Origin: JAHEJE01 sp965216335
GTDB taxonomy: Bacteria; Pseudomonadota; Alphaproteobacteria; Rhizobiales; Aestuariivirgaceae
Assembly: GCA_965216335.1 (NCBI GenBank)
Contig: OZ244154.1
Span: 1,736,001 to 1,800,000, forward strand
Length of the DNA: 64,000 nucleotides
Direction: 5' to 3'
Under the pieces are notes generated by a model. That model was not told the origin of the DNA, ran no database searches, and saw only the letters and a program-made list of their open reading frames with translations. Both the position numbers and the translations under genes were made by a program. Positions 9,199 to 17,514 of this stretch are shown here, piece after piece. Position 1 is the stretch's first letter, and each line of letters opens with the position of its first letter.

Positions 9199-9671
9199 GC
9201 CTCGACCCTCAGCCCGATGAAGAATTCCTGCTGCTTGGGGAAGTCATAGACCTGCAGGCCCGTTTCGGCCTCGATATTCATGAGCGTGACTGCGATTTCG
9301 TCGGGGTCTTCCGAGGCCACCACGAACCACATATTGAGGTCGTGGGCGCGGGCGTAGTTATGGGCGACCTGATGGTGCGCGTTGACGATCTCGGCCACCT
9401 CGTCATAGCGCTCCGCGGGCACCGCCATGGCGCTGAGCGTCACCGCCCCGCCCAGGCGTTCGGCATTGTACATCGGCCCGAAGCGCGACAGGGCCTTGCC
9501 CTCAACCAGCCGTCCGATGCGCGCGATCAGATCGGCCTCGTCCAGACCAAGCTTTTCGGCGGCATCGCGATAGGGACGCTCGCCGAAACCGAAACCGCCC
9601 TGGAGACCATTGATGATCGCCCGGTCGGTATTGTCAAGCGTGATGTCGCCACCTGTTTGCCGTGCCATCAT
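9195..9671 (-). CDS. nirG: NirG, sirohaem decarboxylase subunit
   Basis: 158 aa, same AsnC-like fold as its neighbours. It has the histidine-rich segment (H-H-Q-V-A-H-N-Y near residue 105) seen in the NirD/NirG branch. ATG-ATG at 9671/9668; the start overlaps the nirDL stop and the stop overlaps nirH. Part of the sirohaem decarboxylase complex. Confidence 0.92.
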   Translation of the reverse strand: MMARQTGGDITLDNTDRAIINGLQGGFGFGERPYRDAAEKLGLDEADLIARIGRLVEGKALSRFGPMYNAERLGGAVTLSAMAVPAERYDEVAEIVNAHHQVAHNYARAHDLNMWFVVASEDPDEIAVTLMNIEAETGLQVYDFPKQQEFFIGLRVEA

Positions 9672-10663
9672 GCGGCTCCCTTCATGCGGGGCGACAGGAC
9701 GGCGCCGCGCTGCTTGTAGCAGTGGGTCGAGAACAGGATGGCGGACTCATAACGGTCCAGCCCGGTCTCGCACCCGGCATCGGCGATCTGTTGCCTCACC
9801 GTATCGCGGCAATTGCCGTGGATCATGGCGAACAGGTTGTAGCGCCAGTCCGGCAGCCGGCGGGTGCGCCGGTAGCACAAGGTCACCTCGTCCCGCTCCG
9901 CCAGCCGCGCCGCGATCTCGTCCACCCGCTCATCGGGTACGTCCCACACCGACATGGCGTTTGCCTGGTAGCCGATGCGGCGATGGCGCAGAATGCAGCC
10001 GAAGCGGGTGATCACGCTGCACGCGATCAGTTCGCCGAGCCGTGTCAGCACCTCCCCCTCGCTCCAGCCCAGCCGGTTGGCGACGACGAGATAGGGCTGG
10101 TCAACCAGCGGCAGGCCATCCTCAAGCGCGCTCAGCAGGGCGCGGTCGGCTTCACCGATGGCGCACGGATCGACTTGGCCGGCCACGCCGAAACCCTGGC
10201 GGCGCCTGCCCGACAGCCGGAAACCCAGGTCGATGTGGTAGGCGCGCTCCAGCGGCAGGTCGAGCACCGGCAGGCCGCTTGCCTGCGTAATCCGCGACAG
10301 CGTTGCCTGGACCCCCTCGCGGCAGCCGGCGGTCACGACAAACCACAGATTGATGTCGTGTTCGCGGTGATAGTTGTGGTTGACCGTGTGCTCGGCATTG
10401 ACGATAGCCGCAACCTCGTCGAGGCGTTCTGCCGGAACGGCCATGGCGGCAAGGGTGCTGGCTCCGGCTGTGTTGGGGCGCACGGTCGCGCCGATACGGG
10501 CGAGAACGCCCCGGTCCTTCAGCGCCTGCATCATGGTGAGCACTTCGCCGGTCGAAAGCTCGTTGGCCGCCGCCAGCTCCGCGAACGGCTCCGGCACCAG
10601 CGGAAAGCCGCGTTGCCAGGCATCGGCGAGCGCCAGGGCGGGACTGTTGATGGTCGCGCTCAC
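9668..10663 (-). CDS. nirDL: NirDL, fused sirohaem decarboxylase subunits
   Basis: 331 aa, twice the size of NirG or NirH, because NirD-like (about 1-155) and NirL-like (about 170-331) modules are joined. The first half has the NirD/G-type H-T-V-N-H-N-Y-H segment, the second the NirL/H-type L-C-Y-R-R-T segment. Fused nirDL genes are known in Paracoccus-type alphaproteobacteria. The start is GTG at 10663, overlapping the nirF stop as GTGA. Confidence 0.93.
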   Translation of the reverse strand: MSATINSPALALADAWQRGFPLVPEPFAELAAANELSTGEVLTMMQALKDRGVLARIGATVRPNTAGASTLAAMAVPAERLDEVAAIVNAEHTVNHNYHREHDINLWFVVTAGCREGVQATLSRITQASGLPVLDLPLERAYHIDLGFRLSGRRRQGFGVAGQVDPCAIGEADRALLSALEDGLPLVDQPYLVVANRLGWSEGEVLTRLGELIACSVITRFGCILRHRRIGYQANAMSVWDVPDERVDEIAARLAERDEVTLCYRRTRRLPDWRYNLFAMIHGNCRDTVRQQIADAGCETGLDRYESAILFSTHCYKQRGAVLSPRMKGAA

Positions 10664-11844
10664 AGGCCCGTCCTCGCAGCGCGGGCCGCAAAGAAGATGC
10701 CGCTTGGCTTGCGCAGTTTCAGTTCAGCGCGTTTCTCAAAACTGCGCGCGTCGTAGATGTCGACCCGGTCAGCGTCGCGCACCGATACCCAAACCTCATG
10801 CCCGCGCGGTGTGAATTCCATGTGCAGCACGGCGGGGCCGGGCTTGAACTCGTGAATGACCTCGAGGCTCGGCACATCGACCACCTGAATGGTGTCGTTC
10901 TTGGGGTGGGCGAAGTTGACCCACACCTGGCGGCCGTCCGGCCGGGCGATGGCGAACACCGGCTGGCTGTGCACCTTGACGCGCCCGGCCTCCTTGAACG
11001 TCGTGGCATCGAGCGCCAACAGCTCCGGGTGCCCGACCGCCGGCAGGATGAACCTGCCGCCGGCCAATGCCCAGCCTTCGAGATGTGGCATCTTGTAGAC
11101 CGGCATCGCCGGATCGTCCTTGCCGTAGCCGTCGAGGATGCGTTCGATCACCGGCTTGTCGGCCCACAGATCGATATGTGCCAGGCCGTCCTCACCGAAC
11201 AGACCGGCGATGTAGTGGCGCCCGTCGCCGGTGATCAGCGCGTCATAGGGCAGCTTGCCGGCGGTGCCCAGTCTTGTAACCGCCGGCGCACCGGACCTAG
11301 AGAAATCGGCCATCCAGATTTCACCGGCATCATAGAGCGTGAACACGAAGCGGCGGCCCGGGGCATCGACCAGCCCGACGGTCTTGGACAGCTCGCCCTT
11401 GTCGCCGTATGTGGCGGGAATGTCGGCGACCTGTTCCAGCGTGACTGCATCGAACACCTTGACGCCGCCGGGTTTGTAGTTGGACACCGCCACCAGCGTG
11501 CCGTCATCGGAAATCGCTCCGCCGATGGAATTGCCGCCCTGCACCACCCGCTTGGCGATCTTGCGCTCCAGCAGGTCCAGCTTGGTCAGCCCGCCGTCGC
11601 GGCCGAAGATGTAGGCATAGCGCTGGTCAGGCGAGAACACGGCCGAGGCATGCGACAGGTCGCCGAGGCCATCGACGCAGGACAGGATGGTCCGTTCAGT
11701 GGTGGAAATGATACAGGCCGAGCCATCGGCCCGCTCGATGATCACGCCGAGGTCACCGGTGCCGCGCAACGCGGTTTCGGCAGCAGCCGTCAGGCACCAC
11801 ACCGTGGTGGCGACCAATAGGCTCAGGGCACGCAACAGGCTCAT
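10660..11844 (-). CDS. nirF: NirF, d1-propeller protein of haem d1 synthesis
   Basis: 394 aa from ATG 11844, which overlaps the nirC stop (ATGA); GGAG lies upstream. Signal peptide (about residues 1-21) then a NirS-like d1 propeller without the cytochrome c domain. NirF is essential for a late step of d1 assembly in the periplasm, and dehydrogenase or chaperone roles have been proposed. The C-terminal F-x-P-R-G-H-E-V-W repeat is the usual propeller closure. Confidence 0.93.
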   Translation of the reverse strand: MSLLRALSLLVATTVWCLTAAAETALRGTGDLGVIIERADGSACIISTTERTILSCVDGLGDLSHASAVFSPDQRYAYIFGRDGGLTKLDLLERKIAKRVVQGGNSIGGAISDDGTLVAVSNYKPGGVKVFDAVTLEQVADIPATYGDKGELSKTVGLVDAPGRRFVFTLYDAGEIWMADFSRSGAPAVTRLGTAGKLPYDALITGDGRHYIAGLFGEDGLAHIDLWADKPVIERILDGYGKDDPAMPVYKMPHLEGWALAGGRFILPAVGHPELLALDATTFKEAGRVKVHSQPVFAIARPDGRQVWVNFAHPKNDTIQVVDVPSLEVIHEFKPGPAVLHMEFTPRGHEVWVSVRDADRVDIYDARSFEKRAELKLRKPSGIFFAARAARTGL

Positions 11845-12185
11845 TGGAACACTCCGGCTTTCAGGCCCCTGGCAATCCACAACGCTTCACTCTCGCTCAG
11901 CAACCCGCGCCACGGCGGCATCGGCGTGCCGGGCACGCCATCCAGAACGATGGCCGCGATGGTGCTGTCATCCACGCCCTCAAGATCACCCGGCAAAAGC
12001 GGACTGCCCAACCCGCCCTTGAAGGTGAGACCATGGCAGGAACCGCAGTCCTGCACCACCATGTTGTGCAGCACCTGGCGGCGATCCTGATCGGGCTCAC
12101 CACCGGCGAACGCCGTTGCCCCCAAGCACAAGGCCACAGGCGCGCTAAGCACCAACCGATGCAACCATGTCGTCAGACTGGACAA
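11841..12185 (-). CDS. nirC: NirC-like small periplasmic cytochrome c
   Basis: About 114 aa: a signal peptide ending A-T-A-F-A and a class I cytochrome c with C-G-S-C-H and a distal Met in P-G-T-P-M-P-P-W. There is no ATG at the right place. TTG at 12185 (with CGGAG upstream) or TTG at 12164 would give a good signal peptide, and I chose 12185. The gene overlaps the nirE end by about 41 bp and nirF by 4 bp. NirC can pass electrons in d1 synthesis and to NirS, and no separate nirM (cytochrome c551) is present. Confidence 0.85.
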   Translation of the reverse strand: MSSLTTWLHRLVLSAPVALCLGATAFAGGEPDQDRRQVLHNMVVQDCGSCHGLTFKGGLGSPLLPGDLEGVDDSTIAAIVLDGVPGTPMPPWRGLLSESEALWIARGLKAGVFQ

Positions 12186-12927
12186 CTTGCGGCTCCGTGA
12201 TCCGGGCAAGGCTTGCCACCTTGCCGACAATGAACAGCACCGGCCCGCTGAATTCACATTGCTCGATATCGCCGGCAACCCGATCGAGCCGTGACAGGAC
12301 CTGCTGGGCGCGCCCGGTGGTACCGTTGCACACGGCCAGCACCGGCGTTGACCCTTCCAGTCCGTTCTCGATCAGCCGGGCAGTGATTTCAGCGATATTC
12401 GTACGACCCATATAGACCGCAAGCGTCGTATCAGGATCAGCCAGACCCTGCCAGTCAAAATCGAGTTCGGCGTCCTGTCTGCAATGGCCGGTGACATAGC
12501 GCACACTGGTCGCCAGGCCGCGATGGGTGAGCGGGACACCGAGCGATGCCGCACAGCCTTGCGCCGCGGTGATGCCGGGCACGACCTCGTAATCTACGCC
12601 GGCCCGCGACAGCTCCATCGCCTCCTCGCTGCCGCGCCCGAAGATGAACGGGTCTCCGCCTTTCAGCCGCACCACGTTGCGGTTGCTGGCGGCCAGGCGG
12701 ATCAGCAGGTCGTTGATCTCGGCCTGTGGCACGGGATGATGCGACGGTTGCTTACCGACGCAGATGCGGGCGGCCCCCTGCGGCACCAGTGCCAGCACTT
12801 CAGGTGATACCAGACGGTCGTAAACCACCACGTCGGCGTGCTCAAGGCAGCGCATTGCCTTCACAGTCAGCAATTCCGGATCGCCTGGACCCGCACCAAC
12901 GAGAAACACTTTTCCGATAGTTTTCAA
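12145..12927 (-). CDS. nirE: NirE, uroporphyrinogen-III C-methyltransferase for haem d1
   Basis: About 260 aa, SUMT/CobA family: SAM-binding V-G-A-G-P-G-D-P-E-L-L-T at the N-terminus, V-Y-D-R-L-V-S, R-L-K-G-G-D-P-F-I-F-G-R-G and the G-I-T-A-A loop. It makes precorrin-2, the entry point to sirohaem and d1. No ATG start exists. TTG at 12927 is preferred, because the Fnr box at 13043-13056 would start transcription near 13,008, too close to the other candidate (TTG at 13005). First gene of the haem d1 operon. Confidence 0.92.
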   Translation of the reverse strand: MKTIGKVFLVGAGPGDPELLTVKAMRCLEHADVVVYDRLVSPEVLALVPQGAARICVGKQPSHHPVPQAEINDLLIRLAASNRNVVRLKGGDPFIFGRGSEEAMELSRAGVDYEVVPGITAAQGCAASLGVPLTHRGLATSVRYVTGHCRQDAELDFDWQGLADPDTTLAVYMGRTNIAEITARLIENGLEGSTPVLAVCNGTTGRAQQVLSRLDRVAGDIEQCEFSGPVLFIVGKVASLARITEPQVVQSDDMVASVGA

Positions 12928-13042
12928 ATCGCCACCCGAACTCTCGATGTTGATGGCCCAGACCGCCAAGCCTTCTCTGCCCGGCACACAAATCCTTGCC
13001 GGCAACCGGCATCATACTAGGGATCACCCCTGCCCTATCGCC

Positions 13043-13056
13043 TTGATTATTGTCAA
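13043..13056. promoter_or_regulatory. Crp/Fnr-type box upstream of nirE
   Basis: TTGATTATTGTCAA: left half FNR-like (TTGAT), right half Nnr-like (GTCAA). It lies in the short gap after the cupredoxin gene and about 115 bp upstream of the preferred nirE start. This shows the haem d1 operon has its own promoter and is not only read through from nirS. Confidence 0.82.
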
Positions 13057-13069
13057 ATTTTCCGGCGCG

Positions 13070-13510
13070 TTACTCGACCACGCGAACTGTGCCGATCATG
13101 CCCTCATCCTTCCAGTGCGGACCGCACAGATACGGATACTCGCCGGGCGGCATGTCGAAGGTCATCTCAACCTTTTCCTCAGAGAACAGCCGGTCGGATT
13201 CCTCCTTGCCGGCCTCCTTCAGCCACACGGAGTGACTGGTGCGCTTGTCGACGTTGACCCAGCGCACCGTGGCGCCCTGCTTGACCTCAACCTCGATCGG
13301 ACAGAAGGTGTACTTGTACATCTTGACAACGGTGACATCTTCCTCCGCTGACGGCTTGCCGAACAGCTTCTGGTAACGTTTCTCGGCCTTCTCACACCTC
13401 TTCATGCGCTTCTTGGCTTCGTCGTCGGCACCGGCATGAACCGGCTGAACGGCACTCAATGCGGCAAAAACAGCCGCCGAAGCCAGCGTCAAAATTGCTC
13501 TCGTTGCCAT
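13070..13510 (-). CDS. Periplasmic cupredoxin (plastocyanin/pseudoazurin-like), probable NirS electron donor
   Basis: 146 aa from ATG 13510 with GGAGG five bases upstream. Signal peptide (about 1-26, ending V-H-A), then a charged Lys/Glu-rich helical segment, then one cupredoxin domain. Type-1 copper ligands visible: His in T-S-H-S-V-W, then Cys-G-P-His-W-K-D-E-G-Met. The His-to-Met spacing is one residue longer than in plastocyanin or pseudoazurin (C-x2-H-x4-M). Third gene after nirS, so I infer it reduces cytochrome cd1 in place of pseudoazurin or c551; it does not match either closely. Confidence 0.85.
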   Translation of the reverse strand: MATRAILTLASAAVFAALSAVQPVHAGADDEAKKRMKRCEKAEKRYQKLFGKPSAEEDVTVVKMYKYTFCPIEVEVKQGATVRWVNVDKRTSHSVWLKEAGKEESDRLFSEEKVEMTFDMPPGEYPYLCGPHWKDEGMIGTVRVVE

Positions 13511-13528
13511 GTTCACCTCCCTTGACGA

Positions 13529-15355
13529 TCACTTGCCAACGGCATTGATCTCCGCTTCTGCGTTGTCAAGGCCGAGCGTGAACTCGAGCGAGACATGGTG
13601 GAAGCGGGCGCTGGTGAAGTCATCGTGCAGGGCAAATCCGACCGTATAAAGGCCGCCGGGCTCTATCGGCACATCGCCCGGGTTGGTGGCGGCAAGCGGC
13701 CGTCGCATGACCACCGTCCAGGTGTTGCCGTTCAGACTGCCCGCCGCGGCCACTTCACCGGCATCTTTCATGACGCGCTGGGTCAGGACATGGCCGTTCT
13801 CGGCCTCGCCACCGGAGCGGAAGCGCAGCAGGTCCATGACGCTGCCTGCCTTGAGAAGGCCATCTGTCTCTTCCGCCGGCTTCAGCTTGTCCCAGCCGCC
13901 ACGCTTCTTCTTGCGCCGGCCCTTGATTTCAACCTTGGTGCGGCTGTCGGCGAGATACTTGGTGATGCCGTCGGCAACATCGATCGTCGAGACCGCATCG
14001 CCGGCCTCGGTGATCGCGGCGGCTTCCGGGTGATCGGGCATGTAGCGCGAATCATGATGGCAGGTTGCCCAGCAGCCGGCCTGCTCGATCTTGTCGATGC
14101 CCTGTCCGGCAATCATCATCGCCATCTTGACCTGGTTGTCCGGGTCCATCTTGCCACCATCCACGAAAGGCACGGGGGTGTGCGGCGCATCAGTCCACTC
14201 GAACCGCATGTAGAGATTGTCGGCGTCGTGGGCGGCCTGAACCTGAACGTCGACATGACCGCGCTTGCCAGGAATCGGTGTCGGTTCGGCCTTTTCGCCG
14301 GACACGATCTTGGCGCCCATGTCGGCGACTTCCTTGGCGTGACAGTTCGCACAGCGGTCGCCGAGTTTGGCGAATGCCCGTGCGCCGCCATGGTCCTTGC
14401 CGGTCTGCACCCACTCGAACGAGGCCTGGCCGGGGTAGAACAGGGTGACGGTCTTGGGCGCGATGCCGGACCAGTCGATATTGCCGGAGACATCACCGGC
14501 CGCGCCCGAGCTGCCGGAGCCGGCAGAGGCGGCTGGCTGGTCGCCGGAGCCGCCGTCAGAGGTGGCCTGGGCCTGCAGTTCGGCAACCTTGGCGGCGACC
14601 GCGGCGGTTATGCGGTCCTCCACGGCGGCGGCAGCAGCGGCTTCCTGCTGCTTCTTGTCGGCCGCCATCTTGGCTTCCTTTTCTTCGACGCGTTTAAGGC
14701 TGGCCAGATACAGTTCCGGCACTTCACGCTTGAATGCCGGGTTGGGCTTTTCAAGCTCTTCCAGTTCCTCTTCGGCCAACTGGTCGCGAACGTTCTTGTG
14801 GGCGATGCCCTTGTGGCAGTCGATGCAGGTCTGGCCGGTTTCAAAGGCGTTTAGATGCTGCTTGCGGGCCCGCGGACGCTGGAATTCGGGCGCCATTGAT
14901 TCGAAGTTGTGGCAGTTTCGGCATTCACGAGAATCGGTCTTCTTCATTGAATGCCAGACATTCTTGGCCAGCTTCAGCCGCTTGGCCTCAAACTTCTCCG
15001 GCGTACTGATGCTGCCCAGCACCTTGTGCCACAGCTCGTTGGACGCCTGCACCTTGCGCACTATCTTGTGCACCCAAGGATCGGGAACATGGCAGTCAGA
15101 GCAGGTCGCGCGTACACCGGTGCGGTTCTGGTAGTGAATGGTGGTCTTGTACTCTTTGTAGACGTTGTCCTCCATCTCGTGGCACGAGATGCAGAACGGC
15201 ATCGTGTTGGTGGCTTCCATGGCCGTGTTGAAACCGCCCCAGAAAATGATTCCGGCAACGAAGAGTACCGCCGCACTGGTCAGCGGAACGCCGAACAGCA
15301 GAGCACGTTTCCACTTGGAGAATCCGGAAACAGGTGCGTCGTCAGGCTTGGCCAT
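13529..15355 (-). CDS. NirT/NapC-type tetrahaem cytochrome fused to a dihaem EB_dh-like domain
   Basis: 608 aa. Residues 20-40 form an N-terminal membrane anchor. The NapC/NirT domain has four CxxCH motifs (Cys55, Cys85, Cys145, Cys177), and a Lys/Glu/Ala-rich coiled-coil linker (about 195-265) and a Gly/Ser hinge follow. The C-terminal domain resembles the cytochrome c-552/DMSO-reductase-like haem-binding (ethylbenzene dehydrogenase gamma) fold, with CxxCH at 335 and an atypical CxxxCH at 428-433. NapC/NirT proteins take electrons from quinol to periplasmic reductases. Position directly after nirS suggests a quinol-to-NirS route. GGAGG precedes the ATG. Confidence 0.87.
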   Translation of the reverse strand: MAKPDDAPVSGFSKWKRALLFGVPLTSAAVLFVAGIIFWGGFNTAMEATNTMPFCISCHEMEDNVYKEYKTTIHYQNRTGVRATCSDCHVPDPWVHKIVRKVQASNELWHKVLGSISTPEKFEAKRLKLAKNVWHSMKKTDSRECRNCHNFESMAPEFQRPRARKQHLNAFETGQTCIDCHKGIAHKNVRDQLAEEELEELEKPNPAFKREVPELYLASLKRVEEKEAKMAADKKQQEAAAAAAVEDRITAAVAAKVAELQAQATSDGGSGDQPAASAGSGSSGAAGDVSGNIDWSGIAPKTVTLFYPGQASFEWVQTGKDHGGARAFAKLGDRCANCHAKEVADMGAKIVSGEKAEPTPIPGKRGHVDVQVQAAHDADNLYMRFEWTDAPHTPVPFVDGGKMDPDNQVKMAMMIAGQGIDKIEQAGCWATCHHDSRYMPDHPEAAAITEAGDAVSTIDVADGITKYLADSRTKVEIKGRRKKKRGGWDKLKPAEETDGLLKAGSVMDLLRFRSGGEAENGHVLTQRVMKDAGEVAAAGSLNGNTWTVVMRRPLAATNPGDVPIEPGGLYTVGFALHDDFTSARFHHVSLEFTLGLDNAEAEINAVGK

Positions 15356-15415
15356 GGTGCCTCCGAAAGGACTGTCTTGTTATGTGCTGAAGTTCGGGGG
15401 GCTACAGACAACAGG

Positions 15416-15443
15416 AAAAAAGGGGCGGAATTGCTTCCGCCCC
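15416..15443 (-). terminator. Rho-independent terminator/attenuator after nirS
   Basis: On the minus strand a perfect 9-bp GC-rich stem (GGGGCGGAA / TTCCGCCCC, loop of 4) is followed by six T. It lies 19 bp after the nirS stop and before the NirT fusion, so it should make nirS mRNA more abundant than the downstream genes. Confidence 0.85.
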
Positions 15444-15461
15444 ACGGGAGGTGCACGCCAA

Positions 15462-17078
15462 TCAGGTGACGTGCTTCTTGCGATTATAGACGTTGAACTT
15501 GCCGGTTGGCGTCTCCAGCCCCTTAATGCGGGCCTTTTCTTCAAGCGTCTTTGAGTTGTAGACGACGATCTCGCCCTTTTCCCAGTTCTTCTTGCCGCCA
15601 CGGACCCAGACCGAAACCCAGAACTCCGAGCCGTCCTTGTTGAACTCGATGTGCGTTGCAAGGCCTTTTTCCTGGTCGGTGACCTGGATGGTCTTGACGA
15701 TTTCGCGGGTTTCCTTGGAGATCACCTGGATCGACTGCTGCACTTCCGGATCGGGGTGCTTGGTCTGGTCGACGATCACGTATGGCGATTCCGGATGGGT
15801 GCGGATGAACAGACCCGGCCCGTCGGTCTCAACCGAATAGCAGATCTTCCAGGCCTGGTCGGGATGGCCCTTGGGATCGTTGCCCCACATGGTCACCTTG
15901 CCTTCACCCAGATGGGTGGTGCCGGCCACCGGTCCGCATTCCTTGTCGGTCCAGTTGGCACCGGGTCCCGGGTGCGGCTTCTTGCCGGTTTCGATGGACG
16001 CAACGCCCTTACGGGTTTCGGTGTCCATGATTTCCATGCGGTTGGACGCATTGGCGGCAATCTGGAAGTAGCGCTGGGTCGGATCGAAGAACCCATCATG
16101 CAGGAACTTGTTGGTGTTGATCTGCTCGATGCGCAGATTGTCGAGATCGGAATAGTCGACCTGCCACATCTGGCCCAGTTCCTTCACGGCAACAACCCAG
16201 GTCGGGGCATTCGGCGTGTTGTAGATCGCCGCCACGCGGGCTTCGTTGACGTAATTGCCTTCGATATCGACACCGCGGGTCGAAACCACCTTCAACGGTT
16301 CCATGGTCTCGGCATCAAGAATGACGAAGTGCGGCGGCCAGTAACCGCCACCGATGACGTATTTGTCCTTCCATTCGCCATAATGCGACACGGCGACGTC
16401 ACGGGCATCCGAAGCAACCTGGGTTTCCGCCACCACCTGCGGCGGGTCCATCCACAGGTCGATCTTGGTCATGCGGCCATCGCGGCCCTGGGTGTACCAG
16501 AAGCGGCCGTCGGAGGATTCCTTCATGACGTGCACGGCGTAACCGGTATCGACCTTGGCGACGACTTCCTTGGTGTCGCCGTCGATGATGCCGACCTTGC
16601 CGGCGTCACGCAGAATGACCAGGAAGAAGTTCTCCCAGTTGCGCGAATGGGCCGGCTCCTTGGGATAATCCTTCGGCTCAATCACAACCTTCCAGCGCTC
16701 TTTCATTTCCGCCAGGGTCATTTCGGCCGGCGGCGGGGCGGGCAGCTGGATATATGTCGCCAGATCGCGGATTTCCTCCGGCGAGAACAGGTCGTCGAAG
16801 TTGTTCATGCCGCCTTCGGTGCCGATCGAGATGATCTTCTCGAGCCGTTCCTGGCCGAGCTTCTTCATGTTGACGGGCTCGAGGTTCTTACCCGTGGCCC
16901 CCTTGCGCAGCACGCCATGACAGCCGGCGCAGCGCTGGAAGTACAGTTTCTTGGAGTGCTCAAACGCCTCTTCTGACAGCGTTGGCTCTTGCGCCAGCGC
17001 CAGCGAAGACGCGCCAGCCATCAACGCCCCGGCAAAAGCCATACCGAGAGTGGCGGTGGTGAGTGCGTATTTCTTCAT
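15462..17078 (-). CDS. nirS: Cytochrome cd1 nitrite reductase NirS
   Basis: 538 aa; reduces nitrite to NO in the periplasm. Signal peptide (about 1-29, ending L-A-L-A-Q), cytochrome c domain with Cys50-A-G-C-His54, then the d1-binding eight-bladed propeller. Length is normal for the family and the start ATG at 17078 follows from the signal peptide. It is divergent from nnrS; the shared Fnr-type box at 17334-17347 implies a leader of roughly 220 nt. A strong terminator follows the stop. Confidence 0.98.
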   Translation of the reverse strand: MKKYALTTATLGMAFAGALMAGASSLALAQEPTLSEEAFEHSKKLYFQRCAGCHGVLRKGATGKNLEPVNMKKLGQERLEKIISIGTEGGMNNFDDLFSPEEIRDLATYIQLPAPPPAEMTLAEMKERWKVVIEPKDYPKEPAHSRNWENFFLVILRDAGKVGIIDGDTKEVVAKVDTGYAVHVMKESSDGRFWYTQGRDGRMTKIDLWMDPPQVVAETQVASDARDVAVSHYGEWKDKYVIGGGYWPPHFVILDAETMEPLKVVSTRGVDIEGNYVNEARVAAIYNTPNAPTWVVAVKELGQMWQVDYSDLDNLRIEQINTNKFLHDGFFDPTQRYFQIAANASNRMEIMDTETRKGVASIETGKKPHPGPGANWTDKECGPVAGTTHLGEGKVTMWGNDPKGHPDQAWKICYSVETDGPGLFIRTHPESPYVIVDQTKHPDPEVQQSIQVISKETREIVKTIQVTDQEKGLATHIEFNKDGSEFWVSVWVRGGKKNWEKGEIVVYNSKTLEEKARIKGLETPTGKFNVYNRKKHVT

Positions 17079-17514
17079 ATCTGGTTTTCCCTCAGCAAAA
17101 CTGAAACGCTCGAAACCCTGTCCAGCCCTTCATTGTTGAATCTTGCGCGCATTGGAATTTGCCCAATCCAGCAAGTGACGCAGAACGCAAAGACCGGATC
17201 AGGGCAAATAGAATTCACATCCTGATCTGTCCGCGGTCAACCATATGCTCAACGTCCGCCCGCATGTGTTCCGCAGCCGCAAAGCCGACGGTCTCCCGCA
17301 AACCATACATTGCACCGCACCCTTTCGGGCTCCTTGACTTTGGTCAAGAAAATTGCCGGTCGGGTCTTGCCATAGTGGCGAAATCCACACCGACCCGTTT
17401 CGGAAAGCGGTTGCTGGAAGTCCGTTGCCTGGCACGAATCATTATTGGTGGGGCAGGCAACGGCAAACACACGGGATGTCCACACCGGCAAGCGATGCAC
17501 GACAGGAAACGACT
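17079..17514. promoter_or_regulatory. Divergent nirS/nnrS control region with a Crp/Fnr box at 17334-17347
   Basis: The intergenic region is 436 bp. It holds one clear box, TTGACTTTGGTCAA at 17334-17347 (perfect TTGAC-N4-GTCAA). By class II geometry it would start nnrS near 17,382; used the other way it would start nirS near 17,299. I see no closer box for nirS and no other gene in the gap. Confidence 0.82.

Noticed and set aside
8701..10663. AsnC/Lrp-like genes as transcription regulators
   Set aside because: Context and sequence fit NirDL, NirG and NirH, which are sirohaem decarboxylase enzymes.
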